DNA of 14,146 nt from Bdellovibrio sp. GTDB lineage: Bacteria > Bdellovibrionota > Bdellovibrionia > Bdellovibrionales > Bdellovibrionaceae. Each line of letters opens with the position of its first letter. The first letter of the stretch is position 1. The stretch spans positions 1 to 14,146 of the forward strand of contig JAHRXB010000315.1 in assembly GCA_019104905.1 (NCBI GenBank), given 5' to 3'. The notes under the pieces are model-generated. The model was not told the origin of the DNA and did not search any database. It worked only from the letters and a program-made list of their open reading frames with translations. Positions 1 to 7,662 of the stretch are shown piece after piece. Position numbers and translations under genes: made by a program.

Positions 1-1508
1 GCTGCGGTATTGGCATTTCCTGAGGCATCGGCGATAACTCCGGCATTCACTGCCACCGTTACCAATCCTTGAGTGACTGGTGTCACTGTAAAAGTATACG
101 TCATTCCGGAGCCACTAAATCCAGAAACTGTTCCATTCGTAGCAATGACATCGCCCGCAGAAAAACCCGTAATGGATTCTGAGAATGTCGCCGTCACGCT
201 GATTGTTGATACATTAAATGTGCTTGCCGCCGTCGAAGTAAGAATCAATGACGGCTGCACGCGATCAATAGTCAAAAGATCCGACGCCGTGGCTGCGTTC
301 GTGGGCTGCCAAAATCCCGCTACGTTTTTACCAATCACGCAGACCAAATAAGTCCCGTCTGTCCCGATTGAAAAGGTAAAGTTAGAGGCTGCAGGTGTTT
401 CAAAAGCGCCGCTAAAATCCGCCCCTGAACAATCTGACTGATTATAAAGTACTACAGCCTTATAGTCCGTGATATTTACGCCACTGATTGTAACCACGCG
501 ATCTACGCCTGTATTACTTATGTTTCCAGCAGGAGCAAACGCACTGATTGTCGCTAAAGCAATAGTACTATCTTTATTCCAAGTGTATTCATAAATATCA
601 GATACTAGCTGGCGATTTCCTGCAATGTCTTGTGTCCAGACACAAAGCTTCAAAGCTGTATCAGCCAACGCTGAAATATCGGCCGTCAGATTTGTTGAAA
701 CAGATGTAAATGCACTTAGCCCCGTGCTGGTATCCGAACAGTTGATAGTGTTTGCCGGTCCTACTTTAAATGCATACTCCGTCACACCCGTCCCACTGAC
801 AACAGAGTTTAAAGTAATAAACGGCGATGAGGCGGCTGGCAGATTCGTCAGGACCGCCGGGCCCGGGCGAACTGTGTCTTTCTGAGTCGACGAAACAACC
901 GAAGACTCATTGCCTGCAGCATCTTCATGGCTCACTGTCAAAACAACCACACCTTCTGAAAGACCTGAAAGATCCAGATTGCCGGCGAAGGTCCCCATGG
1001 AACACAAAACTGGAAAGCGTAGAAGATCAGATTTAATGAACACGATACGGCCAGATTCAGAACAAGTCCCACTGATAGAAAATGCCGAGACATTTGCAAT
1101 ATTAATAAATGAAGGCACAGAATCCAACATTACCGCGGGTGGGGTTATGTCTTTTTGCACAGCCCAAGTCGTAGACTCCCCGACATCGGGTCTTAGAACA
1201 AATATATATTCCCCTTCAGGTAAAGCAGAAAGATCCATGCTGCCGCTAAACTCTCCATTCACACAGGGGAATGTCATCGTCACTGGATTTTCAAGAATAA
1301 CTTCCTTCGCTCCTTGCGGACATTGACCCGCTATTGGAAAATGGCCTTGATTGCCATCATTGATATAGGTGGGCGTAGTCTCGGAATCAATGCTGGTTTC
1401 TAATTTGGAGTGACCATTTAAAATAGAGGCCGAGAGATTACATCCTGAGAGACTCAACACGAGCACTCCCGCCACCCCAATCTTAAACCATCGAGCGGCA
1501 CCTCGCAT
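1..1508 (-). CDS. Ig-like repeat lipoprotein, C-terminus beyond the left edge
   Basis: I read this open frame on the minus strand; it has no stop inside the window, so only the first 502 codons are seen. Residues 1-23 form a lipoprotein signal: basic start (MRGAARWFK), hydrophobic stretch, lipobox LSGC with Cys23, followed by Asn24. After a linker come tandem beta-rich modules. Modules 1 and 2 are related to each other: each has two cysteines, an 'F-x-G-x-x-DLS-x-L-x-EG' stretch and often 'DxAGN' or a 'KD-x-T-x-P' boundary. Modules 3 and 4 also carry a Cys pair. The last visible module (TFSESITGFSAGDV, then TYTFTVTPV, then DASGNAN) matches the bacterial Ig-like Big_12 pattern. The product is probably an outer-membrane-anchored surface or adhesin-like protein; its ligand is unknown. 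An in-frame ATG at 1550 would add 14 residues; I prefer 1508 because it gives a normal signal peptide, though neither start has a good ribosome site. Confidence 0.82.
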   Translation of the reverse strand, partial: MRGAARWFKIGVAGVLVLSLSGCNLSASILNGHSKLETSIDSETTPTYINDGNQGHFPIAGQCPQGAKEVILENPVTMTFPCVNGEFSGSMDLSALPEGEYIFVLRPDVGESTTWAVQKDITPPAVMLDSVPSFINIANVSAFSISGTCSESGRIVFIKSDLLRFPVLCSMGTFAGNLDLSGLSEGVVVLTVSHEDAAGNESSVVSSTQKDTVRPGPAVLTNLPAASSPFITLNSVVSGTGVTEYAFKVGPANTINCSDTSTGLSAFTSVSTNLTADISALADTALKLCVWTQDIAGNRQLVSDIYEYTWNKDSTIALATISAFAPAGNISNTGVDRVVTISGVNITDYKAVVLYNQSDCSGADFSGAFETPAASNFTFSIGTDGTYLVCVIGKNVAGFWQPTNAATASDLLTIDRVQPSLILTSTAASTFNVSTISVTATFSESITGFSAGDVIATNGTVSGFSGSGMTYTFTVTPVTQGLVTVAVNAGVIADASGNANTA

Positions 1509-1610
1509 GACAAGAAGAACGAATAGTATTAAACACGTTCCAATATACATGCTTTCTTATCGGCCTTGGGTACGCTCCATTGAGAGAAATATGTATTATT
1601 CGGAACAAAA

Positions 1611-1640
1611 TGTGGACGAATCCCGATAAGTCCACACATT
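1611..1640 (-). promoter_or_regulatory. Imperfect inverted repeat upstream of the lipoprotein gene
   Basis: TGTGGAC (1611-1617) and GTCCACA (1630-1636) are perfect complements around a 12-nt loop. With a 2-nt bulge, pairing extends to about 10 bp. It lies about 100 bp before the lipoprotein start. There is no clear T-run after it on either strand, so an operator or weak terminator is equally possible. Confidence 0.3.
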
Positions 1641-1644
1641 TAAA

Positions 1645-1720
1645 GGCGCTAGATTACAAGGATTCGAATGGAGACTTCGTCCCCACTGATGGTTCAAAGA
1701 AGAGTGTCGCCCTTAGCGCC
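1645..1720 (-). other. 76-nt element bounded by a perfect 7-bp inverted repeat
   Basis: GGCGCTA (1645-1651) pairs perfectly with TAGCGCC (1714-1720). Inside, read on the minus strand, GGGGAC-GAA-GTCTCC forms a 6-bp hairpin with one G-U pair. On the minus strand the first arm covers the stop codon of the 34-codon ORF and the second is followed by TTTAAA, so a structured 3' end for the RES transcript is possible. The length resembles a tRNA, but no D-arm, anticodon arm or T-arm can be drawn. A 7-bp repeat at this distance is expected often by chance. Confidence 0.2.
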
Positions 1721-1817
1721 CCCAATGCCACGAAATGGCGGCCCCACCAACCCTGAATCTTCTCACCAGGTATGAACCAAAAGAAGGCGCATATATCTCA
1801 GGTATTACTTCAATCAT
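1713..1817 (-). CDS. Possible 34-residue protein downstream of RES gene
   Basis: The ATG at 1817 is preceded by a strong Shine-Dalgarno-like GGGGAGGGG ending about 3 nt before it, only 20 nt after the RES stop codon. The frame runs 34 codons to TAA. The peptide begins MIEVIPEIYAPSF and ends in a Trp/His/Arg-rich stretch (SWHWGR). The position suggests co-translation with the RES gene. Its middle part faintly recalls the N-terminal cupin region of some AraC-type regulators, so a truncated gene remnant is an alternative. I do not recognise the product; the main support is the ribosome site and spacing. Confidence 0.3.
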   Translation of the reverse strand: MIEVIPEIYAPSFGSYLVRRFRVGGAAISWHWGR

Positions 1818-1837
1818 TACCCCTCCCCAGAGCTCTG

Positions 1838-2686
1838 CTACCAGACGATTCTTCCGCAGTCCAAAATCTCTCGCGATTCATCGACGACATCATACTCATA
1901 ATAGGAGTTCACCACCTTTACTCTGCGCACTTTATTCAATGTAACATGGCGGAGAGCGGCCTCTTCTCTAATCGCAATATTAATATGTCCGCTCTCCAGA
2001 TCGTTCACCTTTATGGAAGGATAAAAGATAGCTTCAATCTTTTTAAAATTTAGAGGATCATCCCAAAAATAGGAGCAAACAGAAGATGTAATTACATATT
2101 TATGACGATCATGATCAGAAACTGGTTGTTTAAATAGATCAGCCAAAGCTTTGGTAATAATCTCCGTATTTTTCTTACCGCGCTTCCCAAACGGAAGATC
2201 TAACATTTTTGTGAAGGGAACTCGAGCAAAACTCTTCATAAATCCTATTTCATTTATCACACCAAGAGCCTTGAACGTAATTTTCTCCTGGAGGTTTTTT
2301 GCCGGATCATAGATAAATTGTCCAATCCAATAATGTTCGCCTTTGCGAGCATCGAGCTCAATTAAACAAGTCATTGGATCGCCAGATAGATATAGAACCC
2401 TTTCCCCAGGGAAATTGCATCGTCCTAATTTTTGTTTTGGCGGAATCCAAATTTCTTTTGCACTTTCAATTATAGCTCCATCGACCTTACGAGCTCGAGA
2501 AGTCCTACTCGTTTCCGTAGTATGCAATGTTAAACTATTCGTAATCGCAATATATCCATCCAAACAACGAATAACCGTTGCGTTGATTTCATCTTTCGAT
2601 GACCTCGCCCCATCAAGACTTCGAAGACACCGAACTCGCTCTAAGACTGTTCGCTCATTCACGCTATCGAGACTTAGACCACTCAC
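1838..2686 (-). CDS. RES-domain protein (NAD-degrading toxin family)
   Basis: The 282-residue product carries the three signature positions of the RES fold: Arg89 in GRCNFPG, followed by VLYLSGDP; Glu110 in CLIEL; and Ser224 in FYPSIK, followed by ESGHINIAI. Characterised RES toxins break down NAD+ by phosphorolysis or hydrolysis, usually as part of a Xre-RES toxin-antitoxin pair. Residues 1-60 form an N-terminal extension without a recognised domain, making it longer than compact RES toxins. The start is GTG at 2686, supported by GGGGGA about 3-4 nt upstream. No Xre-type antitoxin lies within 1.5 kb on either side; the only candidate partner is the 34-codon ORF just downstream. It may therefore be an orphan toxin, a secreted effector (no signal peptide is visible), or a metabolic RES protein. 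Family assignment is fairly secure; toxicity is inferred. Confidence 0.72.
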   Translation of the reverse strand: MSGLSLDSVNERTVLERVRCLRSLDGARSSKDEINATVIRCLDGYIAITNSLTLHTTETSRTSRARKVDGAIIESAKEIWIPPKQKLGRCNFPGERVLYLSGDPMTCLIELDARKGEHYWIGQFIYDPAKNLQEKITFKALGVINEIGFMKSFARVPFTKMLDLPFGKRGKKNTEIITKALADLFKQPVSDHDRHKYVITSSVCSYFWDDPLNFKKIEAIFYPSIKVNDLESGHINIAIREEAALRHVTLNKVRRVKVVNSYYEYDVVDESREILDCGRIVW

Positions 2687-3008
2687 AAATCCCCCAAAAC
2701 TAAACCAGATGATACGATTACGATACGCAAAGACATATACGGGCTATCCCTGCCGAGCTTCACCCCGCAGACCCACGGAACAGGCACAAAGTGAAATCCG
2801 AGTCACTAGTTCACAACGTCACACAGCCCAGTTAAAAGCAAACATGCCCTCCTTCGCCCCATAGCAATACCGGTCGCCACCACAAACAGCGACTCCGGCG
2901 AAATAGTTAGTCCAATCGTAACCTAACCTGAATAGAGAAGCTCACTATGCAATATCAACTCATTGCAATTCTTTGTTTTTCTGAATTTCTGTTTAGATAA
3001 TGAAAGAA
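2687..3008. other. Intergenic region between RES gene and tRNA-Pro
   Basis: There is no convincing gene in these 322 bp. On the minus strand an ATG at 2736 opens a 17-codon frame (extendable to a GTG at 2787) whose TGA overlaps the RES GTG start as GTGA. A tandem hexamer lies at 2713-2727. After the tRNA 3' end the sequence is AT-rich, with a 5-bp TGCAA/TTGCA inverted repeat but no proper intrinsic terminator. Confidence 0.35.
2713..2727. repeat. Tandem TACGAT hexamer, 2.5 copies
   Basis: The plus strand reads TACGAT-TACGAT-ACG, 27-41 bp upstream of the RES GTG start. Short tandem sites near a toxin promoter can be operators, but no regulator gene is adjacent and the tract is short enough to be chance. 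Confidence 0.25.
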
Positions 3009-3085
3009 TGGTCTGCGTGACTGGATTTGAACCAGCGACCTCTTGCACCCCAAGCAAGTGCTCTACCAAGCTGAGCCACACGCAG
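3009..3085 (-). tRNA. tRNA-Pro(GGG), CCA encoded
   Basis: On the minus strand the 77 nt fold into a full cloverleaf. The acceptor stem is CTGCGTG/CACGCAG with discriminator A and an encoded CCA. The D-stem is GCTC/GAGC with loop AGCTTGGTA. The anticodon stem is CTTGC/GCAAG with loop TTGGGGT, giving anticodon GGG with G37. The T-arm is GCTGG-TTCAAAT-CCAGT with one G-T pair. It reads proline CCC/CCU codons. It starts 11 nt after the stop of the MerR-family gene on the same strand, so processing from that transcript is likely. Confidence 0.96.
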
Positions 3086-3096
3086 ACTATTGGATA

Positions 3097-3636
3097 TTAT
3101 TTAAATAGCGACCGCACACGGCGGATATCGAGAATGAGATCATCCACCTTTTCGTTGAAATTTTCAAGCTTGTGGAACACTTGACTCATATCTTTTTCTT
3201 TACGCACCTGAGCTTTCAGCTCTTTCATCGCATTGCGCGCACCTTCGATAGAAAAACGATCGCGGTGCAAGAGCTTGCGAATCAACAAGGCATTTTCAAC
3301 GTCTTTTCGAGTGTACATACGCTGATTGTTGGAAGCCTTCTTAGGACGGAGGATCTCAAATTCCGTTTCCCAATAACGAAGAACGTATTGCTTAATCCCC
3401 AGGATATCCGCCACGTCACCGATTTTAAAACCCATTTTGTCAGGGATCGCATTGATCTCTTCCAAAAGCTTGTCATCACAAAGCATTGCGGGAATTGAAA
3501 TTGGTGCCGATGCCATTACTGGGATCGACTTTGCTTCAGCCTCTTCGACAAAGTCGACGTGCTGATCCCCGAGGGAAAGCTCTGAACTTTCCAACTCAAG
3601 GGTTCCGGGATCATTCGTGATCATCGTAGTCATCAT
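3097..3636 (-). CDS. MerR-family DNA-binding regulator
   Basis: The MerR winged-helix domain covers about residues 69-137 of this 179-residue product: GFKIGDVADILGIKQYVLRYWE, then NNQRMYTRKDVENALLIRKLL. The strings RYWETEF and QRMYTRKDV are typical of the small MerR-like proteins encoded beside IHF genes. A basic, heptad-like C-terminal helix (about 140-179) probably dimerises it; there is no effector-binding domain and no metal-binding cysteine cluster. The N-terminal part (up to about 65) is low-complexity and acidic. The start is uncertain: in-frame ATG codons lie at 3651, 3648, 3639, 3636, 3633 and 3624. I chose 3636 because GAGG sits 6 nt before it. The gene begins inside the 3' end of ihfA, implying coupled translation. 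Its targets are unknown. Confidence 0.85.
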   Translation of the reverse strand: MMTTMITNDPGTLELESSELSLGDQHVDFVEEAEAKSIPVMASAPISIPAMLCDDKLLEEINAIPDKMGFKIGDVADILGIKQYVLRYWETEFEILRPKKASNNQRMYTRKDVENALLIRKLLHRDRFSIEGARNAMKELKAQVRKEKDMSQVFHKLENFNEKVDDLILDIRRVRSLFK

Positions 3637-3973
3637 CATCGTCCTCATCACTTAAGTGAGCATACTCTTCACCGTTCAGCATCGCCTTCAATACTTGTGA
3701 GGGACGGAAGGTAAGAACACGGCGTGCAGAGATTTTAATCTGCTCCCCTGTTTGTGGGTTGCGACCAATTCTTTCGTTTTTGCCACGAACAACGAAGTTA
3801 CCAAAACCAGAAATCTTCACTTTATCGCCGTTTTGCAAAACATCCTTTAAGGTGTCGAAACACAGCTCAACAAGTTCAGAGGCTTCCTTTTTTGAGAAGC
3901 CAATTTTCTGATATACGTTCTCGACGATATCGGCCTTAGTCACCGTTGATTTTCCTAAGTTCTGGCCTGCCAT
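3611..3973 (-). CDS. ihfA: Integration host factor alpha subunit with acidic tail
   Basis: This is a HU/IHF-family DNA-bending protein. The core (residues 9-100) has TKADIVENVYQKIGFSKKEA, then KISGFGNFVVRGK and GRNPQTGE; Pro73 in the last is the residue at the tip of the beta-arm that kinks DNA. IHF alpha normally pairs with beta to bend specific sites in recombination, replication and transcription. The 120 residues exceed the usual 95-100 because of a C-terminal tail made almost only of Asp/Glu from residue 109. The start at 3973 (MAGQNLGKS) fits the family; a longer frame from 4024 would add 17 residues without family support. GGAG lies about 11 nt upstream of the chosen ATG. The gene sits after pheT, an order shared with many Proteobacteria. 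The tail may tune DNA affinity or dimer choice; that is inference. Confidence 0.93.
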   Translation of the reverse strand: MAGQNLGKSTVTKADIVENVYQKIGFSKKEASELVELCFDTLKDVLQNGDKVKISGFGNFVVRGKNERIGRNPQTGEQIKISARRVLTFRPSQVLKAMLNGEEYAHLSDEDDDDDYDDHE

Positions 3974-4087
3974 AGTGAGTTTTACTCCATAAATTACTTT
4001 AAGCGGCTTCAGCTTCGGCCCCAAGGGCCTTCACTCTGCATGCTTACGCACATTAAGCCTAACAAGTTACTGAAAACAATCAAGAAT
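3974..4087 (-). promoter_or_regulatory. pheT-ihfA spacer with short hairpin
   Basis: These 114 bp break the otherwise overlapping gene run. GGCCC (4017-4021) and GGGCC (4025-4029) form a 5-bp hairpin with a 3-nt loop, 44 nt before the ihfA start. No T-run follows, so it is not a classical terminator. The length leaves room for a separate ihfA promoter; TTGATT with TAGGCT 16 nt further on (minus strand) is the best pair I see and is weak. Confidence 0.3.
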
Positions 4088-6529
4088 TTATCTTACGGAA
4101 AGATCAAAATTCTTCTTTAAGCTCTCAAGGACCTTGTTTGTGACCTCTGTGATCTGATTTTCCTGCAGCGTGGCATTCTTATCCTGCAACCACAGGCGAA
4201 TCGCGACCGATTTCTTCCCCGCTTCCATCTTCTCGCCTTCGTAAAGGTCAAAGACATCCACATTCGTCAGCAGACTTCCCGCCGCCTTGCGAATGTCTTT
4301 AAGAACATCCCCAACCTTCAACGACTTCGGCATCACGAAGGCAAAGTCACGCTCTACCACCGGGAATTTAGAAACGCTTTGAATACGGTAAGGACGAGGT
4401 TGGCCTTTATAAAGCTGATCCAAATCCAACTCCGCCAACGCCGCCGGAACCCTGATCTTGTTGTCATCCAAAAGAACCGGATGAAGAGTTCCGATAAAGC
4501 CCACCTTCTTCCCTTCCACCAAAAGCTGCGCAAACTGCCCCTGATGCAAGAAAGCCGGAACCTCAGACTTATTTTGCGGCGTCACCCAAGTGTAAGAAGA
4601 GATATTCAAAGACTTGAGTAACACTTCAACCGCTGCTTTCAGTTCAAAAACAATGGGATAATCCAAAGATTTATTCCATAGATTTTGCTGACGCCCCCAA
4701 AGAGCCAGCCCCAGGCGACTGTTCTCGCCATAACTTCCATCTTCTTTCATCGCAAAGGTGCTGCCGATTTCAAACAAACGCCCCTGCATGTTTCCATAGT
4801 GGAAGTTGGTGTTGAGGTTTTTAAAAAGTCCATAACTCAAAGAGGATCTCATCACGTCCATCTCTTCATTCAAAGGATTCATAATGCGAATCTCTTTTTC
4901 AGAAGAGGCTAGCCCTGCGGCTTTCAACATCTCAAAAGATCCCAAGAAGGCTTTTTCGCCTTTTGAACCAACGAAGGCAAAATTGAATGCCTGCTGATAT
5001 CCTTCAGCGCGCAACAACTCGCTGGTCGTGCGATTCAACATAAAGGCCTTATCATGATGAGAAGGCATGTTTTTGAAGGTCGGCAATGACTCCGGAATAT
5101 GCTCATAACCATTCAGGCGCGCATACTCTTCAACCAGATCCATGTCTTGCTCTAGGTCGAAACGGAATGTCGGAGGAAGAACCTTATAGGTCTCTCCGGC
5201 TTTTTCCAACTGACAACCCAAACGCTTCATAAAGTCGACAAACTTGTGCTCTTCCGCCTGATATCCCAGACGATCCGTCACTGTTTGAATCGTGATACTG
5301 ACAGGACTTTTCTTCACTGGATTCGGATAGAAATCATGATGTTCGCCGAAAGCTTCTCCGCCCGCGACTTCCAAAATCAATGCGGTTGCGCGGTTTAACC
5401 CTCGCAAAGCCCCGTCAGGATCCACGCCGCGAGAAAAACGATACGCCGAGTCCGTATCAATCCCATGAGAGCGCGATGTTTTGCGGGCACTCATCGGCAA
5501 GAAGTACGCCGACTCCAAAAAGACATTGGCCGTCGTGTCACTGACGCCAGAATTTTTTCCACCCACAACCCCAGCCAGACAAACAGGATGAGAAGCATCA
5601 CGAACCGTCAGCTCTTCTCCGTTGAGAGAAATTTCTGAGCCGTCCAAAGTGATAAACTTTTCCCCTGCCGTGGCACGGTCAACGATGATCTTTTTACCAC
5701 CGATAAAGGCGGCATCAAAGGCGTGCAAAGGCTGACCTAACTCCATCATCACATAGTTTGTGACGTCGACGATATTGTTGATGGAATTCAGCCCGACACT
5801 CTCAATACGCTTTTTCAACCACTCCGGAGAAGGCCCGACCTTGACGCCCTTAATGAATCGTCCTGTATAGCGAGGGCACAAATCAAATGCCTTCACTTCC
5901 AAAGCAATTTCATTCTTTGTCGAAGACGCACTGACCTTGGGCTCTGCCATAGGGGCTTTGAGTTCTTTTCCGAATAGACAAGCCACTTCACGAGCCAAAC
6001 CATAGTGACTTAAACAGTCCGCACGATTCGGAGTCACCTTCAATTCAAAAGTGATGTCATCATATCCACCATACTCTGCATAAGACTTTCCGACCGGAGC
6101 ATCCGCAGGCAAAATAGCAATGCCGTCAGATTCTTTAGCCAGACCCAGTTCCTTCAAAGAACATAACATCCCCGCAGAATCCACACCGCGCACCGCCGCC
6201 TTTTTGATCGCAAAATTACCAGGCAACACAGCGCCGGGCAAAGCCACGATGACACGGTCCCCTGCTTTGTGGTTTTGCGCGCCACAGACGATCTGATGAA
6301 CCACACCTTCGCCCGTCGAAACACGACACAAAGACAATTTATCCGCATTGGGATGTTTGTCTTTCTCAAGAATGTGGCCAATCACCACGTGGTTGAAATC
6401 TTTGGCGCGATTGGAGATCTCTTCCACCTCAAGGCCGGCACGAGTTAACGCCTCGGCAAGTTCTTCCGGTTTTTGAAAGAACTCTGCCACATCTACATAA
6501 TCTTGGAGCCATTTTAAACTGATCTTCAT
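4088..6529 (-). CDS. pheT: Phenylalanyl-tRNA synthetase beta subunit
   Basis: PheT is the large subunit of the cytoplasmic alpha2-beta2 enzyme that charges tRNA-Phe. The 813 residues are the usual full length. In order: the N-terminal B1 part; an EMAP-like tRNA-binding OB fold (about 40-150, with [12 protein letters not shown] at 59-70); the stretch [20 protein letters not shown] (162-181), typical of bacterial PheT; the B3/B4 editing domain, which hydrolyses Tyr-tRNA-Phe; the B5 domain (about 405-475); a degenerate catalytic-like core; and a C-terminal ferredoxin-fold anticodon-binding domain over the last 95 or so residues ([13 protein letters not shown] onward). Its ATG overlaps the pheS stop as ATGA, so the two are translated together in equal amounts. 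Confidence 0.98.
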   Translation of the reverse strand: MKISLKWLQDYVDVAEFFQKPEELAEALTRAGLEVEEISNRAKDFNHVVIGHILEKDKHPNADKLSLCRVSTGEGVVHQIVCGAQNHKAGDRVIVALPGAVLPGNFAIKKAAVRGVDSAGMLCSLKELGLAKESDGIAILPADAPVGKSYAEYGGYDDITFELKVTPNRADCLSHYGLAREVACLFGKELKAPMAEPKVSASSTKNEIALEVKAFDLCPRYTGRFIKGVKVGPSPEWLKKRIESVGLNSINNIVDVTNYVMMELGQPLHAFDAAFIGGKKIIVDRATAGEKFITLDGSEISLNGEELTVRDASHPVCLAGVVGGKNSGVSDTTANVFLESAYFLPMSARKTSRSHGIDTDSAYRFSRGVDPDGALRGLNRATALILEVAGGEAFGEHHDFYPNPVKKSPVSITIQTVTDRLGYQAEEHKFVDFMKRLGCQLEKAGETYKVLPPTFRFDLEQDMDLVEEYARLNGYEHIPESLPTFKNMPSHHDKAFMLNRTTSELLRAEGYQQAFNFAFVGSKGEKAFLGSFEMLKAAGLASSEKEIRIMNPLNEEMDVMRSSLSYGLFKNLNTNFHYGNMQGRLFEIGSTFAMKEDGSYGENSRLGLALWGRQQNLWNKSLDYPIVFELKAAVEVLLKSLNISSYTWVTPQNKSEVPAFLHQGQFAQLLVEGKKVGFIGTLHPVLLDDNKIRVPAALAELDLDQLYKGQPRPYRIQSVSKFPVVERDFAFVMPKSLKVGDVLKDIRKAAGSLLTNVDVFDLYEGEKMEAGKKSVAIRLWLQDKNATLQENQITEVTNKVLESLKKNFDLSVR

Positions 6530-7551
6530 TTTACAAACTGCCTTAAGAATCTCACGTCATTTTCAGGGAACAAACGAATGTCTTCAATACCGTACTTGAT
6601 AATCGCCATGCGCTCTAAACCAAATCCAAAAGCAAAACCTTGCCACTTCGGATATTCAATTTTCGCCGCTTGGAAAACGCGAGGATTGACCAATCCACAA
6701 CCGCCGATCTCAATCCATCCGGAATGCTTGCACAGGCTGCAACCTTTGCCTTTACAAATCGGACAAGAACAATCCACTTCCGCAGAAGGTTCAGTAAAAG
6801 GAAAGAAGCTAGGACGGAAACGGGTTTTCAAACCCGGCCCGAAGAATTCTCTCACAAAGAAACTGATCGTCCCTTTAAGATCCGCCATCGACACTTTCTC
6901 ATCTACGCACAAAGCTTCGATCTGATGAAAGTTGGGAAGATGGGAGATATCACTGTCACAGCGAAACACAGGCCCGGTACCGATAATTCGCAAAGGCAAC
7001 TTCTCAGTTTCCAAAGAGTGAATTTGAATCGGAGATGTGTGCGTTCTCAACACATGAGTCTTGTCGATAAAAAAAGTGTCTTGCATATCCCGGGCAGGAT
7101 GGTCCGCCGGAATATTCAAAGCTTCAAAGTTATAATAGTCTTTCTCTATCAACGGCCCGGTGCGGATGCTATAACCCAAACGAGACATCACCGTGAAGAT
7201 CTCTTCCATCACAATATGCACAGGGTGCTGCGAGCCCTTGGCTTGTGCGAATGCCGGCAAAGTCATGTCGATCTCTTCCGAAGCCATCTTGGCGGAGATC
7301 TCTCCCTTCTTCAGGTTTTCTTCGGCCTCAGAATAGGCTGTCTCCAGAAGCTGTTTCACTTCGTTGACCTTCTTACCAAAAAGAGGTTTTTCCTCTTTTG
7401 GCAAAGCCGCCATTTCTTTCATAATTTCAGTTAGAGATCCACTCTTCCCCAAGTATTGAACTTTGAGGTCGTAGAGATCTTTGGAGCTGGGAGCCGCTTT
7501 AAAGGCCGCCAGGGCTGCATCTTTGATGGAATCAAGTTTGGAAGTCGACAT
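6526..7551 (-). CDS. pheS: Phenylalanyl-tRNA synthetase alpha subunit
   Basis: PheS is the catalytic subunit of the class II synthetase that activates phenylalanine. The 341-residue product begins with a helical coiled-coil arm (about 1-95). The catalytic core follows: [11 protein letters not shown] (151-161); HTSPIQIH (171-178); motif 2 region [16 protein letters not shown] (245-260); [10 protein letters not shown] (284-293); and motif 3 [14 protein letters not shown] (309-322). Between motifs 2 and 3 a cysteine cluster (C261, C263, C266, C271, C274) matches the form found in many bacterial PheS proteins and probably binds a metal. The start ATG at 7551 has only GAGAG, 4 nt before it, as a ribosome site. 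It is the first gene of the minus-strand run that continues to tRNA-Pro. Confidence 0.98.
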   Translation of the reverse strand: MSTSKLDSIKDAALAAFKAAPSSKDLYDLKVQYLGKSGSLTEIMKEMAALPKEEKPLFGKKVNEVKQLLETAYSEAEENLKKGEISAKMASEEIDMTLPAFAQAKGSQHPVHIVMEEIFTVMSRLGYSIRTGPLIEKDYYNFEALNIPADHPARDMQDTFFIDKTHVLRTHTSPIQIHSLETEKLPLRIIGTGPVFRCDSDISHLPNFHQIEALCVDEKVSMADLKGTISFFVREFFGPGLKTRFRPSFFPFTEPSAEVDCSCPICKGKGCSLCKHSGWIEIGGCGLVNPRVFQAAKIEYPKWQGFAFGFGLERMAIIKYGIEDIRLFPENDVRFLRQFVK

Positions 7552-7662
7552 AGGCTCTCATAATTACCTCAGAGCCCCGTATTTTCAAGCATTTAGCTTT
7601 TACACACGGCGCAGAAAAAGCTTGAGGTTTAGGTCCTTTAGGCCTATGTTCCCCCAACTCGT
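7552..7662. promoter_or_regulatory. Divergent control region between pheS and the rsmG-like gene
   Basis: These 111 bp must hold promoters for both runs. For pheS (minus strand), TTGAAA with AATTAT 17 nt further on is possible but leaves almost no leader. I see no Phe-rich leader peptide and no terminator/antiterminator pair, so attenuation as in enteric pheST is not supported. Confidence 0.45.
7622..7650 (+). promoter_or_regulatory. Candidate sigma-70 promoter for the rsmG-like gene
   Basis: TTGAGG (7622-7627) and TATGTT (7645-7650) each match the consensus at four of six bases and are separated by 17 bp. Transcription would begin about 6-7 nt before the ATG at 7663. No Shine-Dalgarno sequence precedes that ATG, so the message may be nearly leaderless. 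Confidence 0.35.

Larger units (their letters stand above)
1509..1837 (-). other. Intergenic region between lipoprotein and RES genes
   Basis: This 329-bp stretch holds a 34-codon ORF (1713-1817) and two inverted repeats (1611-1640 and 1645-1720), all listed separately. An 8-bp inverted repeat (CTTATCGG at 1556-1563, CCGATAAG at 1623-1630) brackets the stretch where a promoter for the lipoprotein gene would lie. I found no convincing -35/-10 pair. Confidence 0.4.

Noticed and set aside
73..1326. Several plus-strand open frames of 69-138 codons
   Set aside because: They are antisense to the Ig-like lipoprotein, whose minus-strand frame is continuous for 502 codons with signal peptide and repeated modules.
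1645..1724. tRNA or tmRNA gene on the plus strand (GGCGCTA start, GGATTCGA stretch, TAGCGCC with following C-CCA)
   Set aside because: The acceptor-like ends and a tmRNA-like GGATTCGA are present, but no D-arm, anticodon stem or paired T-arm can be formed. There is no tag-peptide frame, and the enclosed 62 nt are far too short for tmRNA.
2343..2864. 173-codon open frame on the plus strand
   Set aside because: It is mostly antisense to the RES gene, whose conserved residues are in the other strand, and the translation looks random and Arg/Ser-rich.
2940..3030. Attachment site (direct repeat of the tRNA-Pro 3' end)
   Set aside because: I looked for a second copy of the T-arm/acceptor sequence in 1-3008 and found none; an attL/attR pair cannot be claimed inside this window.
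4017..4029. Intrinsic terminator after pheT
   Set aside because: The 5-bp GC hairpin has no T-run on the minus strand and lies 60 nt past the stop codon, so termination is not supported.
6640..7434. 264-codon open frame on the plus strand
   Set aside because: It lies wholly antisense to pheS, whose catalytic motifs are intact, and its translation resembles no protein family.
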